DNA of 64,000 nucleotides from Sipunculus nudus (Eukaryota; Annelida; Sipuncula; Golfingiida; Sipunculidae): positions 136,001 through 200,000 of the forward strand of contig CM049315.1 in the NCBI GenBank assembly GCA_026874595.1, given 5' to 3'. The notes under the pieces are model-generated. The model did no database searches, had not been told where the DNA came from, and was given only the letters and a program-made list of their open reading frames with translations. The number at the start of each line of letters is the position of its first letter. Position 1 is the first letter of the stretch. The translations under genes and the position numbers were made by a program. Positions 25,173 through 34,039 of the stretch are shown here, piece by piece.

Positions 25173-25385
25173 TTAATCTTTAGAAACTGCCCTGGGAAAC
25201 AAACATGAAATATCAGGGTCCTTGTGCTGTTCTGCAATCAGTTCTGACCTTGAAAATGCTGCACCCTGTATGGGTGGGTCGTTAGATGAGTCACTAGTAA
25301 CTCCTAGAGTGTTATTATCTGGACCATTATCCTCATGTGTGTTTTTCTTGGCCATAGATCTAGTTACAGCACATGAAGGATACAT
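25173..25385 (-). pseudogene. Protease-integrase linker of pol
   Basis: A 70-codon open stretch ending in a SELIAEQHKDPDI segment, a conserved lead-in to the integrase N-terminus in these elements. It overlaps the protease frame by a few codons in another frame, so a small indel separates them. Confidence 0.6.
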
Positions 25386-25708
25386 CCAGGAATTTCCTGA
25401 TTTTCACGATCAGTGTCCTGATCAAGTGATGGCTTTTCTGTCACTATTGGTACAGGCTGTACTTTGTCACCTGCAACATTATTGCCTAGTAGCAACTGAA
25501 TTCTCTCAAAGGGTAAAGTAGTTCTTATGCCCACAGTAATATTCCCAGTAATAAAATCTGACTTTAAATGTATACTGTGAAGTGGAACTGAAGTGTGCTT
25601 GTCTGAAAACACACCATTAACAAGTGCATGTGCACCAGTAAAAGACCTATTAGAAAATGGCAAAGTGTTTGCTAACATGAGAGTCTGGCCTGAACCAGTG
25701 TCCCTCAT
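25364..25708 (-). pseudogene. Aspartic protease (retropepsin) domain
   Basis: Starts with RDTGSGQTLM, which contains the retropepsin active-site triad DTG, and ends with LLLGNNVAGDKV, the flap-distal G-rich motif (usually LLGNDLAG). Length fits a Ty3/gypsy protease. It lies downstream of the zinc knuckle and upstream of integrase. Confidence 0.85.
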
Positions 25709-25912
25709 AATTCTAATAGGGGTAGAGTCTGAAAAATCACTTGAAAGTGATACAAAACCATCATGTATGAATGGCTAAAATAACTCCATTTCAGAGTCAG
25801 GAGAGGAATCTACTACCTCACTTTCATCAACCAAAGAACTGACACTGACAGTGTCAGTCATAAACTCTTTTTCAGAATCACTAAAGGAATCTATATCCTT
25901 ATTACACTCAAA

Positions 25913-26188
25913 CTAATCATGGGAGTCAACAGAGGAATTTACCTCAGCAGAAACAAACTTCTGTTTGTCATAAGGGGACCTGGCCTCATTTGAAATACTC
26001 TCACAAGAGTCATAAAAGGACTTAGCCTTATTTAGTGGAAACTCCTCGCAGAAGTCTTGAAAGGACCTAGCCTTATTAAATTCCTCGCAGGAATCAAATG
26101 AGGTTTTTATCCCACAAGCTACAGATTCTTCTTTGGAGTCAGATTGCACATTCGCCTCCATAGTGTAAAACTCTTTTTTTAGAGTCAA
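25913..26188 (-). pseudogene. Acidic linker between gag and protease
   Basis: A 91-codon open stretch rich in Glu, Asp, Ser and Lys with repeated (E/S)FxDxCEE-like segments. No domain is recognised. It sits where gag passes into pol. Confidence 0.5.
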
Positions 26189-26474
26189 GAAAGGAGTTGT
26201 ACCCCTTGTTTACATGAAAAGAGCCTGGCTCTTGTACCATGCTATGCATAGATTTTGAAACAAAACCAGAAGGTTTGCTCTTCCGTTTAGTTGCAAGTTT
26301 CCAGTAGTCAGCTATTAGATGACCTTCCTTTTTGCAGTAATTACAGATTTTCTTTGAAAGTGACTGGCCTTGGTTGGATTCAGACACAGTGGACACGGAC
26401 TTAGGTGTAGCAATGGACTGAACTATTAGGACTACTAGTACTTGGTGAATGTGCCTTAACTTTCTTTTGACCAT
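26139..26474 (-). pseudogene. Gag nucleocapsid with degenerate zinc knuckle
   Basis: The segment CNYCKKEGHLIADYW has the spacing of a CCHC knuckle (C-x2-C-x4-H-x4-C), but the fourth ligand is Tyr (TAC) instead of Cys (TGC). It follows the capsid-like domain. Confidence 0.8.
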
Positions 26475-26715
26475 ACTGATTTACATTCTTGTTTGTGAAT
26501 GACTGGTTTGATTTGATAGTAACTGACTTTTTGTGTGTTAATGAATAATCATTAGCTGATTGAGCAGCAATGTCTAGTGTTTCAGGACTTTTCTCATCAA
26601 GAAAAGTTTTAACATCTGCCTTAATGCAGCGCTTGAATTCTTCAAGCAAAATGAACTGCCGCAAATTATCATAATCTTTCATTACATTTTTAGAACTACA
26701 CCAGGGATCAAGCAA
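26401..26715 (-). pseudogene. Gag capsid C-terminal, SCAN-like domain
   Basis: The stretch LRQFILLEEFKRCIKADVKT continues into a PETLDIAA-type helix. This has the pattern of SCAN domains (LLEQF..CLP.DV..W...P.....A). SCAN is thought to derive from the capsid of a Gmr1-like gypsy element, so this agrees with the integrase-first pol order. It lies in gag, not in a zinc-finger host gene. Confidence 0.75.
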
Positions 26716-26999
26716 TTGCTCTTTTGTCCTAGCATATTCTACATAGGTCTGTTCTTTATGCTTTTCCCAATTTCTGAATTTCTGGTGATAGCCTCCGGAA
26801 CTAACTCATAACCTTTTAGGATTAACCGGTTAACCTGTTTATAGTCAACAGGGCCTTCTACTGAAAGCTCTGTATAAATTTCTCTGGCCTTGCCAGTCAA
26901 TACACTTTGTAATACCAGTCCAATTTTCCTTAGGCCATTTAAAATTTTCAGCTACCTTCTCAAAGTGTAAGAAATATTTATCAAACTCTTTTTCTTGAA

Positions 27000-27375
27000 A
27001 AGGTGGGTTTAAGTTTTTCAAACTCCAGTCGTTTTAACTCAATTTCTTTTTCTTTCTCTGGTCTTTCTCTTTCTAACCTTTCATGTTCTTTCCTCTCTAA
27101 CTGTTTTAATGCTTGCTCACGTGCATTTCTAACTTCTTTAATTCAAAATGCATAGCAAGGCTGTCATTTTTATATGTTTCCACATCACTCTCTTCAATTA
27201 AACCTTTGCTAACTAGATCTTGCATGATTTTAGCAATGATATCAGGCTTTCTCAAAGCTTTTTTCACACCTAGCCTGAAGTGTTGTCCCAAACGCATCAA
27301 CTGATCTTTTGTCAACTGTTCAAGTTGGTCAGGGTCGGGATCTTCAACAGATGTCTCAGGTTTGAAATCTGCCAT
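27000..27375 (-). pseudogene. Gag N-terminus of the retroelement
   Basis: The start codon is at 27373-27375 (MADFKPETS). An acidic lead is followed by a helical QLTKDQLMRLGQHF and KPDIIAKIMQDLV segment, resembling the SAP-like N-terminus of this gag type. A charged Glu/Arg/Lys coiled-coil follows in a shifted frame (about 27000-27120). Between 26715 and 27000 the frame is broken. Confidence 0.75.
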
Positions 27376-27501
27376 GTTAAGATGTTATAATAACAAAAAA
27401 CCACGGAGATAAATCTTGTAAATAATATGTAATCTTGTAAAAAATGTATTGTAAACAATGTCTCTAGGTCAAGGCCTAATAAATTTTCAAAACTATTAAG
27501 C

Positions 27502-27519
27502 ATCCTGGACGAGCCCCCA
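27502..27519 (-). promoter_or_regulatory. Primer binding site, tRNA-Pro type
   Basis: Minus strand TGGGGGCTCGTCCAGGAT, just inside the 5' LTR. It fits the 3' end of tRNA-Pro as used by many vertebrate retroviruses (TGGGGGCTCGTCCGGGAT) with one mismatch. It lies 7 bp from the LTR end (GTGACA at 27527-27532). Confidence 0.85.
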
Positions 27520-27526
27520 ATATTAT

Positions 27527-27737
27527 GTCACAGAACCTAATATCAACAGATCACGTAGTCGTAAGGAGCATAAATTTTGTTACAGAGATGAATAAAAATC
27601 AGGTTCTGTAACACTAGGCAGCTTGAATGGTCTAAGGGAATGAATAAAGAAGTGTTTTTTTGTTAACAAATAATAATAATTTATTCTTAAAACAACCCTA
27701 ACATTACAGTACACTAAATCAATACAATTACATAGTA
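27527..27737 (-). repeat. 5' LTR, promoter-distal part
   Basis: Matches 6123-6336 of the 3' LTR. Interrupted at 27737/27738 by a Helitron-like element; the rest is at 29763-29831. Confidence 0.85.
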
Positions 27738-29762
27738 CAAGGGACTGATGGGTCAGCTGATTGTGACAGATTTTTTGAAGTTGCAATAAAAATACTATCC
27801 TCAGTGCTCAGGAACTAGGGCTCAATGACTGGTGGGGGGGGGGGGGAGAATTACAACACATTTGGATATAAATACAGAATACAGAATTAAATCCAATGGT
27901 GCTTACAGGGACTGGTGGGAGATACAGCACCTCTGCATATACGTAAAGGATTAAAATTTAATTTAAATGAAATTATTTTTAAATATTTAACAAGGGACCT
28001 ATGGGTCTTGTCGCTCAGCTGAAGTTTGGAAAATATTAGTAACTGCAAAATAATTTTATTTCTTATGGTATTTCCATTTATATTACCATTTGAAAAGTAA
28101 GAGAAAATGGCCAAGCTTAAATGAAACTGTAAATTATAGAATAATGGACATGAGCTAAAGCATATGGACTGTGTAATAAATGAAACCTTTGGCCTGAAAA
28201 GATTTAGTGATGCACCACGGGAAAAAATGGGCCTATGGTAAGTGTAATGTAAAAGTTCCATTTCATAAACAAATAATGTGTGAAGGTAATTAAGTTTTCA
28301 AAAGTTAAATATATGGCCATATGAGTTAAAAATTAATCCTACAAAGTTTGACCAATATTCCTAATTTTAAAAACTAAGTTTAACAATGTTATTCACACCT
28401 AGGCCCCGCCAACTTTAAGAGATATGAATGAAATGCTACCAAGTATTTATATCTTCTTAAATCTTGTCAGTTAGCACTTACATTAGGTCCTAATATTTTA
28501 TCACATTTGAATATTAGGATTAAATTTCTTTAAAAAAATCAAAATTGTCTAAGTCTCAACAAGAAGAATTTATTTAACATTACAATTATAAGCTTTGTCT
28601 TGTTTAATATAATTAGTCCTGTGTATCGAAGGGGGTGGGTGGGGAGGGGTCTCTGTTGTTACTGTTCATCGCTGAAAAAATATGAAATTATAAGATTCAT
28701 CTTGTTTAGAGTACAGGTCTGTCAACAGAATCAGGGGGGGGGGGGGGGGGGGGGAGAAAGGCTCCCTGTGGTATTTATGCTAGCAGCCTGATCAAGCTCC
28801 ACAAGAGAGAGGGCTTGCCCCAGTGATGTGATAACATAACAGCCTGAGGAGCATTGAGAGCAGCACTGAATGACCTACAGTGACCAAAGTGGACTGCTTG
28901 ACAATGTAAGGGAATACAACAAGAGCCTCCAAAAAAAATTCAATAACTAGCCTAATTTTGCAGCTGTTATTTTTCAATTTCAGATTTTAACAGATTAAAT
29001 CCTTATGTGTACCGTACATGAAAACTTCAATAACTGGAATAATTTTTAAGCTTTTACTTTCAAATTTCAGAATTCAACAGATTAAATCCACATGTATCCC
29101 AGCTGTGAAAAAATAAATATATTTCAAGAAAAAAAAGTTCATGTTCAAAGTTAGGCAAAATTTAAGGTACCAATTATATATTTTTGCTCATATTTAAAAT
29201 AAAATTTAAAGATTTTGATCTAATTTTTGGTATACAATTAAATTTTAATTAAAGTTATATTACTGAAAAAAGTCCCTAGCTTTAACATTTTTTTTGTGTT
29301 AAGTGACCAAATATTTTTTCTAATTTTTTTACAAAAGGCAATATGTTTGGGCCCATGACTTTTATAAATTATATAATACAGACCTAATTTCTGGCATGTA
29401 CATAGGAACTATATGGAATATTTATGGTCAATATGAGGAAAAACAGATGAGTGGTTTTGATATTAGGCAGTCCTGAAGTGTGAATATTGGTTTTTAATAA
29501 AAAATTGAGGTTTTCCCTTAATTTCTCAAAGGAATGAAGTCGCAAAGACCCAGTTTTCTGCTTGGTAGGAGATCTTTTGGGGACATCTAACATTTTGCTG
29601 AATTTTGGATTCGTAAGACTTTGGATTCCTAGGTCTTACGGTTTCAAAACGTACCACATTTACAGATGGACGGCAAATGAATGGATAGATGGACAGACAG
29701 CTGGATGGCAGCGACAATGGACCACAACTATAGCTCAGATGACATCTAGTCAGCTGAGCTAA
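27738..29762 (+). mobile_element. Helitron-like element inside the 5' LTR
   Basis: Starts A|CAAGGGACTG at 27738 and ends with hairpin and CTAA|T at 29759-29762. The 3' LTR gives the empty site (AGTA|TAACAAC near 6339), so insertion was A|T with no duplication. A second 5' end of the same kind (A|CAAGGGACC, with GCTCAGCTG) begins at 27991 inside it, so two elements are nested here. G tracts lie at 27834-27846 (13) and 28734-28754 (21). No genes. Confidence 0.8.
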
Positions 29763-29831
29763 TAACAACAGTACAACAGCAAATCAATACAATTACACAG
29801 AATATTAAATAAAGTGTACAGTTCCTGCGTA
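29763..29831 (-). repeat. 5' LTR, promoter-proximal part
   Basis: Matches 6337-6405 of the 3' LTR up to about 29826, then differs over the last bases. LTR pieces total about 280 bp against 300 bp for the 3' LTR. Confidence 0.75.
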
Positions 29832-30066
29832 CAATAAAAGAGACACCAGATACATGATAGTAATGACAAGCTGATCAAATACACAGATAGCAGAGACAAG
29901 CTAATCATGTAGACAGACAGTAAAGACAAGCTGATCAAGTACACAGATAGATAAAACAAGCTGATCAAATACACAGATAGTAAAGACAAGCTTATAAAGT
30001 ACACAGATAGTAATGACAAGCTGATCATATCAACAGATAGTAAAGACAAGCTGATCATATGCAACT
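29832..30066. repeat. 30-bp minisatellite, right flank of the retroelement
   Basis: About seven copies of a CAAGCTGATCAAGTACACAG-based unit, the same as at 5956-6122. Confidence 0.8.
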
Positions 30067-30091
30067 TGTATAGCAAGTTTCAATTACAGAA

Positions 30092-31801
30092 CTAGATGTG
30101 TCGGAACGACACGAATGCCCCTGCCTGGGGCAAATTAGAAACATTTGTTAAATTTTGTAAAATTGTTTAAGTTCAGGAAGTGTTGTATGGTCAAAAGTAG
30201 GTCAACAAGGGCAAAATGCAAACTCGATCTGTAAAGGGTCATTATCAAGCAAAACACCAAAAATCAGGCCAGTATCTGCAGGCATTGTGAAAAAAAGTCC
30301 ATATATGTGCATTTTTCATGAAAATTTCTGTCTTTCATGAAATTTTCTATGTTCAGGATATGTCATATGGTGAAAAATAGGTTAACTGGGACGAAACGCG
30401 AACTTGATCTGTAAGTGGCCATTATGCGCCCACAGACCAAACATTCTGTAAGCATTGTTTTGCAAAACTAGAATATTAGCAAAAGTTGATAATCATTAAA
30501 TGAATTTAAATTGGAGAGGTATATACCATATTTCATAACAATCCACCAAATGCTTCCTGAGAAATAAGCTCCTAAGTTTTTTTCTATACTAAGCTCTGTG
30601 ACCTTGAAAAGTAGGTCAAGATTACCCATCTTTGAACTTGACCAAGATTTGGTAAATATAATGCAATAGCACTGAAGAAATGAAGTTCCTATGTTGAATA
30701 CCTTTGGAGATAACCTGCACAAAAGGCCAAAATTGAAAAATTCCGATAACATTTCATTAAAAAATCAGAAATTGCAGGTGGTGCCACCAAAATTGTGCAG
30801 CACATACAGACCATAAGTCCCAATGATCATAGTAAGTTTTGTGAAATTCCATACAATGGTTTCGAGATATAAACTTCTGAGTGTTTTTCTATAATCAGCT
30901 CTAAAATGTAGAAAAATGGGTCAAGGTCACCCATCTTCGAACTTGACCGAGATTTTATCGATATACATCTTCACTGATGAAATAAAATTCCAACGGTGAA
31001 TCCTTTTAGAGATATCCCGCTCACAGGGTAAAAGTTAACAGATGCGGAACGGACGGACACCGGACAGTCACCGGACAGACAGATGGACAGACGGACAGCT
31101 TGGGTGACCACAATAGCCCATCAGCCTATGAGCTGAGGGCTAAAAACGGCTGTACATGTGTATTTGTCATGAAAATTTCTATTTTTCATGAATTTTTTCT
31201 AAGTTTAGGAGCCGTAAAACGGTCAAAAGTAGGTCAACCGGGACGAAACGTAAACTTGATCTGTAACTGGTCCTTATCTGCTCACACACCAAAAATCAGG
31301 CCAATATCTGCAGGCATTGCGAAAAAAAGTCCGTACATGTGTATTTATCATGAAAATTTCTATTTTTCATGAAATTTTCAAAGTTTAGGAGCCTTAAAAC
31401 GGTCAAAAGTAGGTCAACCGGGACGAAACGCGAACTTGATCTGTAACTGGTCATTATCTGCCCACACACCAAAAATCAGGCCAATATCTGCAGGCATTGC
31501 GAAAAAAAAGTCTGTACATGTGTATTTGTCATTAAAAAATTCTATTTTTCATGAAATTTTCTAAGTTTAGGAGCCGTAAAATGGTCAAAAGTAGGTCAAC
31601 TGGGACGAAACGCGAACTCGATCTGTAACTGGTCATTATCTGCCCACACACCAAAAATCTGCCCAATATCTGCAGGCATTGCGAAAAAAAGTCCGTACAA
31701 CTGTTTGATTTCAGAATGACGGAATGACGGAATGACAGACTGACGGAATGACGGACATGGGTAAAACTATATGCCCCGGCCACTTTGTGGCGGGGGCATA
31801 A
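30092..31801 (+). mobile_element. Helitron-like element, second family (ATGCCCC hairpin)
   Basis: 5' end A|CTAGATGTGTCGG at 30092, with subterminal ATGCCCC at 30115-30121. The 3' end has a TGACGGAA-type microsatellite (31715-31755) and a hairpin TATGCCCCGGCCAC / GTGGCGGGGGCATA with 3-nt loop at 31770-31800. The interior is about 200-bp tandem units ('ggtcaaaagtaggtcaac...'), around four copies, interrupted by another element at 30468-31143. No coding region. Confidence 0.75.
30468..31143 (+). mobile_element. Short Helitron-like element nested at 30468
   Basis: Starts A|CTAGAATATTAGC and ends with ACGG-type repeats, hairpin TAGCCCATCAGC / GCTGAGGGCTA and CTAA at 31140-31143. It splits a 200-bp unit of the host element (TTGCAAAA joined to AAACGGCTGTACATG). 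Confidence 0.65.
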
Positions 31802-32504
31802 AAATATACATGTTTAGTTAAAGCATATTACATGGTGATCTAAAGGACAAGGTTAGGATTAGCATGACTGATATCTGCAAGTCTCAAAATAAAAATAAAA
31901 AGAGCACCCGAGACGTGCATAATATGCCCGTCTTATGTCTTGTTACCTCTGACCATATTAAATATGCATGAAATCTGCTGAGGAATTTTATTGAGGTGAG
32001 AAACTCTACTGGTATATATGTAAATTGAGTCATAAAAATCCACAGGATTTTTGTTAAGTCACCATGGTGCCTCCAAAGTGCAGTGACCTCCGACCTCATT
32101 ATATATAAATGGATTTTGCTGGAAATCGAACTTAGGGGAATTATTTTATTGGTTAACATTCTGAAGAGTTTTATCAAAATCCTTCACATTCTTTATAAGT
32201 TATCGTAGTGGCACCACAAAGTAGCCTAGTGGCCCGTGACCTTATAAAATATGTGTGGATTTCGCCCATAACTGAACTCGGGGAGATAATCTGTTGGGAA
32301 GTAGTTAAGGTATGTTTGGTGAAAATCCATCAAAGCCAAGGTAATTTATGGCGGTAACACTAAAAGTTACCAGAGGGATGGACAGTGGCTAAACCTAATT
32401 CTCCAGTCTTATGACAGGTGTACCGAAATTGAAGGACCTAAAACCAAACAGATGCAGGACAGGTAATCAAACAAGAAACTACTGATAATGAACTATGTCC
32501 TTAC
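31802..32504. repeat. Degenerate ~150-bp tandem units and unassigned sequence
   Basis: About three diverged units at 31945-32350, each with a 'gtgacct..gacc..att' start and a 'gtggcaccacaaag'-like end. 32351-32504 adjoins the FRG1 exon and is intron. No coding region was recognised. Confidence 0.45.
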
Positions 32505-32599
32505 ACATAGTTGATCTCAGCCCCTTTCACAGATCCTCTCTCTTCCTCCGGTGTATCATCTTTGCTCGACTTTTCCTTTCTCTCTGCACAGGACCTAAT
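32505..32599 (-). CDS. FRG1: FRG1 exon encoding IRSCAER...AEINYV
   Basis: A 95-bp exon encoding IRSCAER, then a Lys/Asp/Glu-rich stretch, then GAEINYV. It matches the charged segment after the trefoil-like core of FRG1, a nuclear and nucleolar protein linked to the spliceosome and to actin bundling in animals. The acceptor is TTATACAG before 32599 (minus strand) and the donor is GTAAGG after 32505; phase 0 in, phase 2 out. It joins in frame to the exon at 32970-33074. The final exon, encoding the conserved DRRAK...ADRYCK-type C-terminus of the family, was not found in this window and may lie to the left. Confidence 0.9.
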
Positions 32600-32849
32600 C
32601 TGTATAACAAGGAATGAAAACCAGGCAGAATATGTGGTCAGTTGTCATTGACAACCTTATGGTCGTGTAAGGAGCATGACATCACAAAGAGAGGGGAGCA
32701 GGTGGGAGAAGAGACCTTGTAATTACTAACACATTATAATTCCTTTAGTGTACATCAAGGCTTTTGTCTATCTGTTGGAACATGGTGTGACATGGCTGTC
32801 CAGGTTATCTTACTTTAAGCTATGTTTTACTTTACTACCTATCTCACTA

Positions 32850-32953
<104 letters not shown>

Positions 32954-32969
32954 GAAGTGTAGCTCCTAC

Positions 32970-33074
32970 CTGCAAAACCTCAGTCTCTCCAGCAGTTTTA
33001 CTTTTGCAGATGATGTCTCCACTTTCTGATACACCAAGAAAAGAGCCACTTGCTCCAAGCAGAGCAAGTTTACC
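32970..33074 (-). CDS. FRG1: FRG1 exon encoding GKLALL...KSKTAGE
   Basis: 105 bp, exactly 35 codons: GKLALLGASGSFLGV, SESGDIICKSKTAGE, TEVLQ. It matches the FRG1 segment around G-K-x-A-L-L and K-S-K-T-A-G-E, part of the fascin-like beta-trefoil. The acceptor is AATTTTAG before 33074 (minus strand) and the donor CAG|GTAGGA after 32970; both ends are phase 0. The two Cys residues found in the human protein near this point (SCFIRCN) are replaced (SFLGVS). Splice sites and frame are intact, so this looks like a functional exon, not a retrocopy. Confidence 0.92.
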
Positions 33075-33518
33075 CTAAAATTTATGAGACATGGTTACAA
33101 AAACACCTTTATATCAGCATTATTATTATCTCACTGGAAATAAAGAAACCCCTCAGGAGTAACCCCTTAAGAGTAAACTAAATAATTCAAACACAAAGTT
33201 ACAGGTGGTCTTGATTAAGCAGGGTCTGAAGACTCCATGGGATCTCTTGTAATCCTCCTTGGAATCTCTTGTAATCCTCCATGGCTTCACAAGATTACAT
33301 TTCTTTAATTTTGGAAGCACACAGAATATCATATGAACTTATTCATTATGCCCATGATAAAATCCTGATTAAGAAGAGCCGAAAGATGAAATGTACACTG
33401 TACACTCCAGGCAAGTTATAATTAACAGTTATAAATAAAATAGACATAAGGTCTTTGGGTTTTCCTAATTTTATATTCCTTTTCAACATAAAGATCAGTT
33501 AAAAATTATTTAACTTGC

Positions 33519-33685
33519 ATCCTGAAAAACTGGTTCCCACTGCTCCAAAGAACCAATGGCATCAGACCTGCCCGTCACCCGAGTTGATTCAACACCGAGG
33601 TACTTGTCATACCCAGACTTCAGAGCCACTTTGGTCTCACTTAGCCGCACAGCTGTCAAGATTTCTGTGGGATCTGGGCCCTCTC
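33519..33685 (-). CDS. FRG1: FRG1 exon encoding EGPDP...QWEPVFQD, with GC donor
   Basis: 167 bp encoding [30 protein letters not shown] and [17 protein letters not shown], the most conserved part of FRG1 (beta-trefoil core). The acceptor TTTCCAG precedes 33685 on the minus strand; the exon starts with the last two bases of a codon. The next exon starts in phase 0 with GGT AAA, so this exon must end at GAT, and the intron then begins GCAAGT: a GC-AG intron with an otherwise ideal donor. An open frame running past the acceptor into a minisatellite (to 34058) is a track artefact. Upstream FRG1 exons were not recognised in this window. Confidence 0.93.
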
Positions 33686-33701
33686 CTGGAAATTGACAAA
33701 A

Positions 33702-34026
33702 GTCTATGACATGGCTAGGTTTACACATGTCTATGAAATGGCAAGGTTTACACAAGTCTTTGACATGGCTAGGTTTACACAAGTCTTTGACATGGCCAGG
33801 TTTACACAAGTCTATGACATGGCTAGGTTTACACAAGTCTTTGACATGGCTAGGTTTACACAAGTCTATGACATGGCTAGGTTTACACAAGTCTTTGACA
33901 TAGCTAGGTTTACACAAGTCTATGACATGGCTAGGTTTACACAAGTCTTTGACATGGTTAGGTTTACACAAGTCTATGACATGGCTAGGTTTACACGAGT
34001 CTATGACATGGCTTGGTTTACATGAA
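33702..34026. repeat. 27-bp minisatellite upstream of an FRG1 exon
   Basis: Twelve copies of GACATGGCTAGGTTTACACA plus AGTCTTT or AGTCTAT. The two variants alternate in the centre of the array, giving a 54-bp dimer. On the minus strand it lies in the intron directly before the exon at 33519-33685, its edge 16 bp from the acceptor, so the branch point probably falls in the array. Confidence 0.95.
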
Positions 34027-34039
34027 CTTTGTGTATAAA

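Larger units (their letters stand above)
6123..29831 (-). mobile_element. Degenerate Gmr1-like Ty3/gypsy LTR retrotransposon, split by two insertions
   Basis: One retroelement reads right to left: 5' LTR (27527-29831, interrupted), a tRNA-Pro-like primer site, gag with a SCAN-like capsid and a zinc knuckle, protease, integrase, reverse transcriptase, RNase H (interrupted), an untranslated stretch and the 3' LTR (6123-6422). Without the insertions at 7183-22588 and 27738-29762 its length is about 6.28 kb, normal for the family. Integrase lies upstream of reverse transcriptase, the Ty1/copia-like order known for the Gmr1-like group of Ty3/gypsy elements. Frameshifts and stops are present in nearly every domain, and the integrase catalytic Glu is replaced, so the element is dead. 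No clear target duplication was found, but both flanks are the same minisatellite. Confidence 0.85.

Noticed and set aside
26401-26715. Host SCAN zinc-finger gene
   Set aside because: It lies in gag between a gag N-terminus and a zinc knuckle and is followed by protease and integrase.
27738-29762. TA target duplication (Tc1/mariner-like insertion)
   Set aside because: The sister LTR shows the pre-insertion sequence already contains both TA-like bases, so nothing was duplicated.
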